Part shown: piece by piece, positions 45,934-55,858 of the stretch
Position numbering within the stretch: position 1 is the stretch's first letter
How the letters are laid out: each line of letters begins with the position of its first letter
Made by a program: the position numbers and the translations under genes
Origin: Oscheius tipulae
Taxonomy: Eukaryota > Nematoda > Chromadorea > Rhabditida > Rhabditidae
Direction: 5' to 3'
DNA length: 64,000 nt
NCBI GenBank assembly: GCA_037178975.1
Contig: JASJZH010000002.1
Location: 1,426,001 to 1,490,000, forward strand
Notes under the pieces: model-generated
The model's input: only the letters and a program-made list of their open reading frames with translations
The model's database searches: none
What the model was told of the DNA's origin: nothing

Positions 45934-47173
45934 TTGGGTTGGCAGCTAAGTCTTTTCGCTTTTTCAAATGCCAAAATTTATTGACTTTCAAACAACTTTT
46001 TCGTTCGTTGTAATTACCATTATGATGTACCACGTCTGCCTATTTCACGGGTAGCTTACGGATGCCACACTCGTAGAACACCTTTGATTTCGACGCGAAG
46101 AAGTTTGTCAACTAGGTTTTGTGAGCGCCGTCGGAATCGAACTGTTGTCCTCCAATCTCGTTGTTGAGAATTTGGAACAGATAATAGTCGGAAGGGGCAA
46201 GGTCCAGGCTATAAGGAGGATGGGGTAAATTTTTCCCAACCCAGTCGTGGATCTTGGAGCGAGTGAGTTTTGCAACATGGGGGCGCGCGTTGTCCATCTG
46301 CAGGATGACCTTCGACTTCAGTGGTCGCTTCTGACGAAGTGCAACGGCAACCCTTTCAAGTTTTGGCTGTACATGGCGGCTGTAAGGGTAGTTCCAGCAT
46401 CCAGCAGTTCCCAGTGCACCACTCCTTCGATATCCCAGAAAACACAGAGCATAATCTTCTTTAATGAGTATCGGGTTTCACATCAGGACTTGGTGCCTGC
46501 CCTGGACCCACTCATTGACGCTTCCTTTGGAAGTTTACCTACGTTACCCACTTCTCATCCCCCGTCACCAGGCGTGGTAAAAAGGATTTCCTCTCATACC
46601 TGAACAGGAGAGAATGGGCGATGGGCATGCGCTGCCACTTCTGGGTGTCACTGAGGTCATGCGGCAACCAAGTGCCCAGTTTCTTCATAAATCCCAATTG
46701 CTTCAAATGATGTTCCACTGCAGCATGACTGACAGACAGTGCCTCTGCTAGTTCACGGGTAGTCTGGCGATTGTTCTCGTTCACGAGCTGCAGCAGCTTC
46801 GATTCATCAAAAGTTGACCTTGGCTCATCTTCAACACTTTTGTCCCCAGACCGAAAGCGATAGAGCCACAACTGGCATACCCTCGTGGACGTCGTCCCTT
46901 GGCCATAAACATCGTTGATATCAGCCGCCGTTTGGGCTCCATTCGTGCCTTTGAGGAACTCATGTCGCAGATCGTAGGTTGGCCGGTCATCAATAGTCCG
47001 GATCAAGACTAACAGAGAATAGAGAACAAGAAGAAAAGAAGTGATGTCTTTGCATGGTGGTTGTAGAGGACTGAGTGAGCTACACGAGGTGCTATATCAA
47101 CAGCTCGGTCATTGTTGCAATCAAGACAAAGGACATGTTTACAAAAAGCGAAAAGACTTATATGCCAACCCAA
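45934..47173 (-). mobile_element. mariner element, decayed (1240 bp)
   Basis: Terminal inverted repeats begin TTGGGTTGGCAGCTAAGTCT on the left. The right end (ending ...GCCAACCCAA at 47173) is its inverse with few mismatches. TA duplications flank it (45932-45933 and 47174-47175). The minus strand encodes a transposase N-terminus at 46539-47006 (HTH motifs, then VTGDEKWV). The C-terminus is at 46112-46297 (MDNARPHVAK, SLDLAPSDYYLF), giving the DD34D signature. Several stops and shifts between 46300 and 46540 inactivate it. Confidence 0.85.
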
Positions 47174-47174
47174 T

Positions 47175-47990
47175 AATAGGAGGCTATTACGATCGTCTCA
47201 TGACATACAACACGGTACGGCAAACAAGCAGAAAGGACGGAACTGAAATCTTATCATACTATGAATTGACGCGCCTTGCAGTTTGGTTTCAAAGACGGGC
47301 GCCTAAAACGTCAGGTAAGTAGAAAATAAGCAAAGAATTTGCCTTTGTTTTGCTTCTTAGCTGGATCGGACCACTACTAGTGGGAACAAGGAATTGCCTC
47401 TCAAAGTATTACGGATATGTTCGTCCTCCGGCCCAGACTCACCATCCTTTAACACGCCTTGGTACTCGAGTCCGAAGGCAAGTTCCATGAGTCCTTCTAC
47501 AGCGCCATAGAAGGCATCATTGTCTCCATGGATCTTCGGAACGCGACAATAGTTCAGGTTAGTCTACTATTATCATTCACATAATCTACCGTGGTCGGGG
47601 ACTTTTTGATTTTTGTATTTTTAACTAAACGTAGCATCTACTTGAACTAGCTCCCCAAAACGACCTGATGAGCCTTGTCTCGATCTGCAATTCACTAGAC
47701 ATATTAGAGCGTATCATGGATTAAAAGGCGAAACAATGTGGTTTGCGCCTTGAAAGTAGCTAACGATTGAAAGATTTAAGCAGCAGACATTTGTATCAGT
47801 TCGACAGTTGGATTCAAGAATAATGAGACATTAGCTTCTAGCTTCTAGCGTTCCGTGAAGTTTATATGTCTAAAGAACATCAAAAGAGAGCAATTGCTCG
47901 CATGGAAAGGGTACGAAACTTTTCTCCAAAGAAAGTTTATTTGGAAACTATTTGGAAGTAATTAAGGAAAGGAGCTTACCAGTAGTCGTC
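47175..47990 (+). repeat. second copy of the 31360-32050 block with an insert
   Basis: Near-identical to 31360-32050 on both sides. The 47372-47660 interior is the same cryptic-exon segment found in the DUF288 intron (20460-20740). No complete gene is seen. Confidence 0.5.
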
Positions 47991-48015
47991 AGCAGCCGAT
48001 GTCGGAGAAATCGGA

Positions 48016-48797
48016 AAGCCAGCTGTGTACACCGACGTCCGGAAGAGCCACCAGAAGAAGAAGAGACTGACAGAGCCACAGCCAAGGAGGATGAGGAGGA
48101 GAAGCTGCTCTCGACGAGAAAGACGCAAGGCCCTGTCATCTTCTGGAAGAGCATCGCAGCTACCATCCCGACCCAAGGCCAGAAAAAGGACAGTGACGAC
48201 AAGGTCCTGCGTGGTGTCTCCAGAGTGGCCTACCCGAACGGAGTTCTGGCCATCATGGAAGGCAGTGGAGCCGGCAAGACGACTTTGATGAGCATTCTGG
48301 CCTACCTGAAGACGAAGCGAGTCGAAAAGACGAGCTCCGTGCTGGTTAATGGATCGCAGGTCGTCCAGACGATGCAGATGCTTGCCAAGGAGGCAAAGAC
48401 GGTTATCTTGGTCATCTACCAGCCAAGCAGCTCCACCCTAAACATGTTCAACAAGTAGGTTCTTTTCTTTGATAGTCACTCTCTGTCTCTCTGTACCTGT
48501 ACTCATGTTTACCTTCCAGAGTTCCGTTCATGGCCAACGTACACCCGACCTACCACGGCTCCGTCTCCGAGCTCTGCCGCTTCTTCGAGAGCGTTGCTCG
48601 TTCCGACCCTGAATCCTACAATCCAACCGATCATGCCATCTCGCAGCTAGCCGTCTCACCGGACACCAAGGAGAGAGACAATACGCAGAATGCACAGATC
48701 CGTCGGAATCAACCTGCTCGTCATGAGCGTTTTCATGCTCGGTTACCGTCTACTTGCCTTCGGGGCCCTCGTCTTCCGCTCCCGTTTCGCTAAGTAG
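48016..48797 (+). pseudogene. ABCG (White-type) transporter pseudogene, copy 2: internally deleted
   Basis: The N-terminal half has the Walker A motif GSGAGKTTLMSIL. It then jumps from QVVQTMQMLA to TVILVIYQPSSSTLNMFNK. The ABC signature and Walker B are therefore deleted. An intron at 48458-48520 leads to VPFMANVHPTYHGS and ESYNPTDHAISQLAVSPDTK. Next the membrane domain is lost, and the last exon's FMLGYRLLAF frame is out of phase. Together with copy 1 it shows what the intact ancestor contained. Confidence 0.75.
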
Positions 48798-49054
48798 AAC
48801 CGGCAGGGATCGGTCAAAAAAAAAACTTGGACATAATAAACCAGATCTCCTTTTCTGGTAACTATTTTTGTTTTTGGGTAGGGGGTAGAGAAGGTGACAG
48901 TGACAGAGAGACACCACTTATATTTGCATAGGATTTGCTTCTCTCTAGTCCTGCATTCACTACCTATCTCTCTGTCCTTCTCTGTCACCCTGTCTTTGTC
49001 ATACGTATTCAGCACCACTTTATTGACAGGAATAGGCAATCAAGCTGAGAATGG

Positions 49055-49427
49055 TCACAAGAGCACCAGGTAGCCCCCAACCGAATTGCACAGATCCCCG
49101 GAACAGAGACAGTACACGTTCTTGTCCTTCGTAGTGCATTTTGGAGCACTTGCACCAGGTCGTAGAGAGACCTTCTCCTGATTAGCACAGCCAAAGTAGA
49201 TACCCTTATGGTAGCCTTGGATCTCGTTCTTGATCACGTACTTGTAGCACATAAATTCATCACCGCCACAACGACGGATGTCACTGTTCTGAGGCTTTTA
49301 GTTAGTACTGAGAGATACTGTAATGGGTTCCCAATTGAAAACATAGAGTCTTACTGGTCTCATAGCATTGGAGAGACTGGGAGTATGAGAAGAAAGAGAT
49401 TAGAAGAATTGTCCAGAGCATGACCAT
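49055..49427 (-). CDS. Ly6-like GPI-anchored protein, second copy
   Basis: A first exon with ATG at 49427 encodes the signal peptide MVMLWTILLISFFSYSQSLQ followed by CYET. A second exon (about 49055-49290) reads RRCGGDEFMCYKY, FGCANQEKVSLRPGA, CLCSGDLCN and a hydrophobic tail. The cysteine spacing suits a three-finger domain. The phase across the intron (near 49300-49350) did not close cleanly, so the exact junction is uncertain. It follows the ABCG pseudogene on the opposite strand, as in copy 1. Confidence 0.5.
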
Positions 49428-49479
49428 GACCGGTCATTCGTGATGAGCATATCTTTATAAGTAACCAATAGGGGCCGGA

Positions 49480-49793
49480 GCGTTAAACATGGTCGCTAAG
49501 GGAAATTGTTTCCATGATGCCGGAGGCTGCGTAGCTGTGTAAGAGCTGAAAGTCTCTCCATCTCTCTGACTCTCTGTCTCTTTGTCGCTCTGACTCTCCG
49601 TGTCAAGGCTCTCTGTCCCTCTGTCTCTCACCTTCCTCGAGTACTCATCCATGTCCCTGACATAAACATAGAAATGATCCACTCCTTGAAGCTTGCAATG
49701 CTCGACTAGTTCTGTCAGCATCAGCCAGGCAGATGTATTCCCATAGATAGGACAGAGACAGACCGACAAGTCATATACTGAAGCCTGTACCAA
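49480..49793 (-). pseudogene. GT92 fragment (exons 4 and 5 only)
   Basis: The exon 4 sequence LCPIYGNTSAWLMLTELVEH and FYVYVRDMDEYSRK matches 43269-43414. The exon 5 homologue (LLHSYAASGIMETISLSDHV) ends in a premature TAA. All other exons are missing. Confidence 0.75.
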
Positions 49794-49839
49794 CTATTAT
49801 CTTCAAACAGATCTGACTTGTTGACATATTATTATATCG

Positions 49840-50276
49840 TATGTGATCACTTAGGGGCAAAGAAAGGTCTTAGAAAAAACCGCTTTGGTTCCTAGGTTGC
49901 AATAAGTGTATGCACGTCGCTAGGTCCAACCGAACTGACAGTTATTAGGGCGTAAAAATGATGAACGCCCCCAGGAAACATGGATCTGACAGCTATAGTG
50001 AATGTTTCTGTCTCTCTGTCTTCCTGTTTCTGTCTCCTTCTCTCCTCGTCTCTCTGTTTTTATGTCTTTCTGTCTCTTTATCCTCCCCGTACTTTGACCT
50101 CATACGCTATTTCCCTTCCCTGTGAAACAAAACATATCCTAATGAGGTTCAAAATGATGACTTTGTGTTCACTACTCCGCATCAAACCGGCGAAGCATAA
50201 AACCACATACATACACACCTCGACACGCCCTTTTGATATATAAACTAAAAGAGCATTCTCACTAACCTCTGTCTCC
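49840..50276. other. intergenic; third copy of a dispersed repeat
   Basis: 49940-50230 matches 44360-44600. No gene is seen before the 7TM start at 50277. Confidence 0.4.
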
Positions 50277-51519
50277 ATGGCTCTGATTCAAGTCGTACTG
50301 GATTGGTTCCTTATGGTTTTGACTCTAGTCGGAGAGACTTTTTACCTCTGGAAGATAGTCAAGGAGGAAAGGACTGTCCTCATGGACATGATGAAGTACC
50401 TTATCCTGAATGATGTCCTTCTTAACCCTATCATTCTTTTTCATGACATTCCTAGCTATTTTATGCAGCAGTCACTTTCAGACCGAGGTAAGTCGCACCC
50501 GTACTGTCTGACGCTTCAGAGTTTCAGTTTATGTCATCAAGGAATTGGGTATCTTTGCCCAATGTCTCCCCTTCTTCTACGCTCTTCTCATGCTTCCAAT
50601 TTTTGCTCTTCTGAATCTCATTGCCATCATTGCTGTCCATTCTTTTGTTACTTATAAGAAAAGACACATCTCTCAGACAGCTATTGTCTCCTGCTACTTC
50701 CTGTCTCTTCTGATGTCAATTCCACTGATGACAGAGTACTGTGGCTTCAATTACAACAGTGAGACCCATTATTGGTATTATGACTACGAGAAACCCTATA
50801 CTGGAATTTATCAGAAGTTTAATGGAGCTCTGCAGGTTGGTAGAGTGTCTCTCCGTTTCTCTGATTCTCTGTCTCTATGTCTCTATGTCTTTCCGCCTTT
50901 CTGTCTCTCTGTCTCTTTGTCTCTCTACCTCTCTGCCTCTCTTATTGTTCTTTTCCAGCTCGTCGCCTTCGGACTAGTAGGTATCTGCATGACCATTGTT
51001 CTCCTCTACATGGCCAAACGAGCTACCCTTCTCTCCCAAATAACTCCAGCCGTCCGTTCAAGTCCAACGATCGAAGTTATACCCAATCCGAGCACCAAGG
51101 TCGCTTCTCAGACAAGCAAAGTTTCCAAAGAAGTTCAAAAACCTCGTGCAACGGTAAGTGTATTACTCCCTTGACTTCAAAATGTCATAGGATTTTATGA
51201 ATAGCATTTTATTTTCAGACCCACAGGTCAAGAAGCATCTTAGATCAAGCGTTTGCCTTCCTCGTCCTCTGTCTCTGCTTCATGGCCGGGACAATCTGCT
51301 TCAACTTTGTGTATTGGTATGGGAGGGTGCAAGTTAACCGTGTATTGTGTTTTGCAGCAGCGATGGCACAATTTGTCTGATTATAACTGTGGTCTCTTCC
51401 TACGTAAACAGGGCAAAATGGCTCATTTATTGGTATGTTTATATCTGGTTCTTTAAAAGTTTCGGTTTAGCTTCCTAATGAGAAGACGAGCAACAATAAG
51501 TCGTCTCTTCCGCCATTGA
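50277..51519 (+). CDS. novel-family seven-transmembrane protein, member 2 (311 aa)
   Basis: The exons are 50277-50487, 50528-50835, 50959-51153, 51219-51316, 51358-51432 and 51471-51519, 936 nt in frame, exactly the length of member 1. Blocks: VLMDMMKYLILNDV, FHDIPSYFM, PFFYALLMLPIFALLNLIAI, TEYCGFNYNSETHYWYYDYE, an Ser/Thr-rich cytoplasmic loop, ILDQAFAFLVLCLCFMAGTI, RAKWLIYCFLMRRRATISRL. It has an extra intron (50836-50958) relative to member 1. This is the first of three tandem genes. AATAAA follows the stop by about 30 bp. Confidence 0.78.
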
Positions 51520-52127
51520 GATGCTTTGAAAATCATGTATTTTGAATAAATGGTATAGCAGCTCAGGAGGGATCTTGGAGACAGAAAGAGACAGATTCTA
51601 GCAGAAAGCAATAAATTCCGATTTTTAAAATGAAAATAAACACCAGGACCTTGTTCAGCGGCCTAGAGGACCTTATCGACTGACAAAAAAATTTCACTAG
51701 AAAGAATGAGCCATTTGCTAGACGAGTACGGGAAAAATTTTAACGGTATGGGAGAGCCACTCTAGAACAATTGGTCTAATGGTTAGCGTGCATGTCTGGA
51801 GTTCAAACGAGACCGATTGTTGTTGATTCGATTCCCGCGAGTGACAAACTTTTCGTTTTTACGCTTTCTAGTATTCCAGGGTGCTAACCGCGATTCTGTC
51901 ATGCTTTTCATCATTCAGAGCTCGGAAAACCGGTCAGAGAGACGGATTGAACCAATCTACATCCAATAGTAACCCATAATTTGATCCAAATCGCTCTGAA
52001 TGACCACTGATTACATCTCACTTCTCTCTGACAATCATTTCTCGTCAACTGTTTTCTACTTTCTGGACCCGATCGAATTATCTCGCAGAATTGTTTTTCT
52101 AAAAGCAGTCATACTTCAACAGACCAC
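51520..52127. other. intergenic between 7TM genes
   Basis: It contains the tRNA-like relic at 51762-51846; otherwise nothing is seen. Confidence 0.4.
51762..51846 (+). other. degenerate tRNA-derived sequence
   Basis: A-box-like TGGTCTAATGGTTAGCG and B-box-like GATTCGATTCCCG at tRNA spacing, but the arms do not pair and the anticodon region is over-long. It is a tRNA pseudogene or SINE relic. Confidence 0.45.
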
Positions 52128-53810
52128 ATGGCTTCTGGTGACATGACGGAATTGTTGGACTGGCTATGTTTGATCCTACTGATTATTTTGGTAGTCTGCG
52201 GTGATTCTTACTACTTTCTGGTCATTTCCAATGAGACATCAATTCTTATGAATTTAATGAAATATCTGATTTTCAACGAGGTCGTAGCCTCTCTGCTTCT
52301 ACTGATTCACGATATTCCTAGCTATTTCATGGAACAGCCGGTTTCAGTATACTGTAAGCGATAGAGACAGTGACAGTGTCTCTCTGCCCATTTCAGTTCC
52401 CTTCTACAACCCAATTGGCACATTCTGTCGCTCATTTCCCTTCTTTTTCGCCCTCGTCATGATGCCAGTGTTTTCCGCAGTCAACCTTCTCGCAATAGCC
52501 GCATTCAACAGGTTTGCACGGCTCAAGAAGCGACGGGTCTCTTTGAGCCTGGTGGGAGTCACCTACGTGTTATCCGTTGCATTCACAGGTAGAAAATAAC
52601 ATGAAAGGAGAGAAAAATGTTCAGTTCCGCTTCTGACGAGCTATTGTGGGTTCATCTATGACCAAGAGACACATTTCTGGACCTACGATTATTCCAAGCC
52701 GTATACAGAGCTGTACAAAGATGTCAATGAGATCTTTCAGGTAAGAGAGCAACAGTGGACAGGGGACACGAAATTTGCTTCTAAACACAGGATCTTAAGA
52801 ACACTGGTACCAGGACCAGAACTATGCTGTTCTCTTAGTTCTATTCCTGGTACCAGAACACCAGAAACAGAAGGAACCCTATTGAATCCCTTCTGTTTCT
52901 TCACAGCAAATAGACGACTGTTTGACAGAAATACAGACTGCGTGTTCCATTCTTTGAGAGTCAGAGCAGGTCCTTTCAATGAGATCCTTTACAGCGTCTG
53001 GTATCTGGTAGTCGTACACTGGGACAATTTAGGCCATCAGTTGCTTGGAAAAGTGTCTCTACTTCTTTCTCTCTGTCATACGGTCTTCCTATCAGTTAGT
53101 TTGGGCGCAGAATATTTTCCTTTGACCATAAACTGTGAAAATTGTTGAAAAATTTCAAAAAGTCGTTTATTCTATAAATAAGTAAAAAGCTTACGACACC
53201 CGGGATTCCCAAGCCGTCTCCGATCCAAGTACTAACCGGGCCCAACGTTGCTTGACTTGCCAGATCGGACGGGATGGCGTACTTTCAACGTGGTGTGGCC
53301 GTAAGCGATGCAAGGAATTTCGGCATAGAACACCTTCTCTGCGTACTTTCTGACTATTTTCAGCTCACCTCCTTCATCATAGTGGGCCTCTTCATGACTA
53401 TCGTCCTAGTTTTTTTGGCCAAACAGACCAAGAACCGTACAGCCTCATCAAATCAAGTCTTTACAAGAAAAGGTTCTACTCCAAGCGCTAGCAGGATATC
53501 TCCTCTATCTGATACCGTAAGTCAAGTTTTTGACAAACTCCATAATCCAGAATTCCTCCGAACAATTCAAGAAAGTTCTGGACACAGCCTTTGCCTTCAT
53601 CATACTCACTTTCTTCTTTATTGTCGGAACCATTGTTTTTAACTTTTTGAAATGGTAGGAGTTCAAATTCTTCGAACCTGGCTCATTTTCAGTCAGTCTC
53701 CACTCTGCTGGATATTCACCCACGTGGCTCTTTGTGGGAATCGAGCCAAGTGGCTCGTTTACTGCTTCCTGATGAGAAGAAAGGGGACTATAAGTAGACT
53801 GATACGGTGA
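52128..53810 (+). CDS. novel-family seven-transmembrane protein, member 3 (302 aa)
   Basis: The exons are 52128-52353, 52397-52588, 52625-52740, 53364-53516, 53551-53654 and 53693-53810, 909 nt in frame. Conserved blocks: ILMNLMKYLIFNEV, IHDIPSYFME, TFCRSFPFFFALVMMPVF, TSYCGFIYDQETHFWTYDYS, KPYTELY, DTAFAFIILTFFFIVGTI, NRAKWLVYCFLMRRKGTISR. The last intron seen in members 1 and 2 is absent. A 623-nt intron (52741-53363) is exceptional for the gene and carries a 5S rRNA gene in antisense. Confidence 0.77.
53188..53306 (-). rRNA. 5S ribosomal RNA
   Basis: The minus strand starts GCTTACGGCC and ends with the complementary GTCGTAAGCT. It is 119 nt with the invariant internal parts: CGCCATCCCGTCCGATCTGG, then AAG, CAACGTTG, and TTAGTACTTGGATCGGAGAC. 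These cover the pol III box A/IE/box C region and loops. Terminal helix pairing is intact. A short T-run follows on the minus strand (pol III terminator). It sits inside an intron of the 7TM gene on the other strand. Compared with the C. elegans 5S as I remember it, it is clearly homologous. Confidence 0.9.
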
Positions 53811-54037
53811 TTATGAGATCACTTTGTTTCTGGTGTATTGAAGTTTCCTAATGACTCTGTCTCTCTGCCTCTCTGTCCCTCTGTCTCTTTGTCTCTATCT
53901 CTATGTCATTCTGTCACTGTCTCTACGTCTAATAGTTAACTTTTTATTTTGTAGGGAGTTTCCTAACGGGATGCGAAAACTTTTTAAAAGTAGAAAATAT
54001 CGAAAGAAACCTTGATCTATTTTAAATTGTCCTCGCG

Positions 54038-54039
54038 TC

Positions 54040-54074
<35 letters not shown>

Positions 54075-54075
54075 G
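54038..54075. repeat. (GTCT)n tetranucleotide microsatellite
   Basis: Nine or so GTCT units immediately before the hairpin repeat at 54090. Confidence 0.8.
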
Positions 54076-54089
54076 AAGCCCTAATTGCC

Positions 54090-54123
54090 AATTAGTGTGC
54101 ACTATTTTGTGCGCACACTAATT
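54090..54123. repeat. hairpin repeat, copy 3 of 3
   Basis: ATTAGTGTGC is paired with GCACACTAAT, the cleanest copy. The sequence that follows (CAAGTCAAG...) matches that after the other two copies. Confidence 0.55.
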
Positions 54124-54510
54124 GTTTGCAAGTCAAGTCAGTTCGGGAGATACCTTCTTTGGGAGGACGTTGCTTCTGTCATGGTAGCTCGACTGGCGCG
54201 GAAAATGCGAACAGGGCGAAGTGAGAGAGAAGGACCAGTACAGGCTGACAGAAGGGAATAAAAACCGGGCAAAATTCAAAGGTATCAGAGGATATAACTG
54301 TCATTGTGCTTCCCAGGGACGATAGCAATACTTGGACAGGCAGTTGGGTCTAGAAATCGGAAAAATGGGTTCAAAGAGTGAAAGGGAAATGGGTTTGAGG
54401 GATAGAAAGTGGAGTCAAAGAGTGGGAAGTGGATTTCACTGATTAGAAATGGTCATTAGCAATCGTTTTTGCTGGGGAAAGGACAAGGTAGATATGCCTC
54501 AAGGTGCGCA

Positions 54511-54553
54511 ACAAGTTAGGCTACCGCCCCGAAGGGGCGGCGGCCTAACTTGT
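54511..54553. repeat. 43-bp GC-rich foldback
   Basis: ACAAGTTAGGC at the left is matched by GCCTAACTTGT at the right. Inside is a second stem CCGCCCC/GGGGCGG around GAA. It is near-perfect and stands out from AT-rich surroundings. Confidence 0.6.
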
Positions 54554-55322
54554 TTCAAGAAAATTCCGTGCCAAAATGGATCTGCTGTATCGTCTACCCG
54601 TCAGTAGCGAGCAGTCACGACGAATTTCGATCCAAGCACAATCTCGAGGACATTCTCGTCTATAACCACCTCTATGCCGACAGAAACTACTACAGAGACT
54701 TTCCAAACCATATATGAAGATGGCTGGAGTGGAAATGCTTTGTTTGCAGGCAACACTAGTGAAAACGAAAAGCGGATGCAGGATTCAGCGTGTGTATTAT
54801 TGTTGAATTTGTTGCGGTCACAATATTGAGTTTAGGCACAGTGATAGCGACCACAGTCACGACGAATGCTCATCAACTAGCACGACACTTACTGATGAGT
54901 ACACCCAGAAATCTATTGTAGAATAAAGATGCCCTGTTCATAAGTCTCTATCTAATTGTGCGGAACAATGCTGCTCATTCTTCCTCATTCGACCCACCGT
55001 CTCTCTGTCTCTATATTTTTCTGTCTCTCTGTTTATCTGTTTATCTCTATTAGCGTCGCAGTCAACTACTAATTATTGGACAACAATTTCAAAGTTACAG
55101 TTTCTCTAACTTCAAACATAGTATATTTAAAAGAAAACTGTAATTGCTTAGCAATAACTAAAAAGTCAATAGACTTCACTTGGATTAACTTCGTCTCTGA
55201 ATAAATGCTAGTTTCGCTACTGGCTGTCAATGTCTCTATCCCCTCTATTGCCCCTACCCAGTCCACTAACAGTCAACTTCCAGATGACTCGTTCGCTGTG
55301 CTCCTGAGGTTCTGTCTTCTAC

Positions 55323-55795
55323 TCGCCTGAGCTGCTGCTTTCACTGCTCGTCCTCTACTTGCTGTTCTGGCAGCCATCCAGCCAGTGCCTCACGATTCAC
55401 CACGACTCGGCCATCTACGGCTGTGCTCCGAACTCAACGGAATCAGCTAGAGGTCTGGCCCAGCGGCTCTTCAATCCGTCAGTCCAGCACGAGGGCATGC
55501 GCTCCGTGATAGAACGTCGTCTCGGAGCCGCAGAGAGTATCAGCTGCCAGGAACTGAAGCTCGCCGACTTCAACTGGACAGAAGGCCCCACAGGTAGGCC
55601 TAGTTTCTGCCTCACTGTCTCTCTATCTGATGATTTCCTGAACAGAACTCACTCCATCTACGTGGCAGACTCTTCAGAGAGCAGCCCGAACAATGGGCAA
55701 TCAAAAAACCGAACCCCCTCAATACTCGGTAATCAGTTTTCTACAGAAGAACATCGGTCCTTGCTCCATTTCTAATCCAGTTCTCCGTCCAATAA
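55323..55795 (+). CDS. hypothetical single-pass membrane or secreted protein, start unresolved
   Basis: The exons are about 55323-55593, 55646-55728 and 55781-55795; they join in phase. The open frame begins just after a TGA, so the initiator must lie in an unseen upstream exon (an acceptor before 55323 or a start near 55205 is possible). Sequence: strongly hydrophobic ELLLSLLVLYLLFW, then SQCLTIHHDSAIYGCAPNST, AQRLFNPSVQHEGMRSVIER and SCQELKLADFNW. Two N-glycosylation sites. No family recognised. It ends 63 bp before the next 7TM gene, on the same strand. Confidence 0.5.
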
Positions 55796-55858
55796 GTTAA
55801 TCTACAATAGTGAACCACAAGAAGAATTGAATCAGCACACGTACTCACTCTTTGCAAG

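Larger units (their letters stand above)
53811..55322. other. intergenic with microsatellite and two hairpins
   Basis: CTCTGTC repeat at 53855-53925; (GTCT)n at 54038-54075; the hairpin repeat 54090-54123; and the foldback 54511-54553. No coding exon is supported. Confidence 0.5.

Noticed and set aside
47200-47322. Homeodomain-like LAVWFQRR in a plus frame (also RWFQNRR near 6690)
   Set aside because: Only the recognition-helix-like words match. The upstream part at 47.1 kb is mariner terminal repeat, and no homeodomain scaffold precedes either.
53160-53363. SL RNA gene linked to the 5S gene
   Set aside because: No spliced-leader-like 22-mer followed by a donor and Sm site was seen near the 5S copy.
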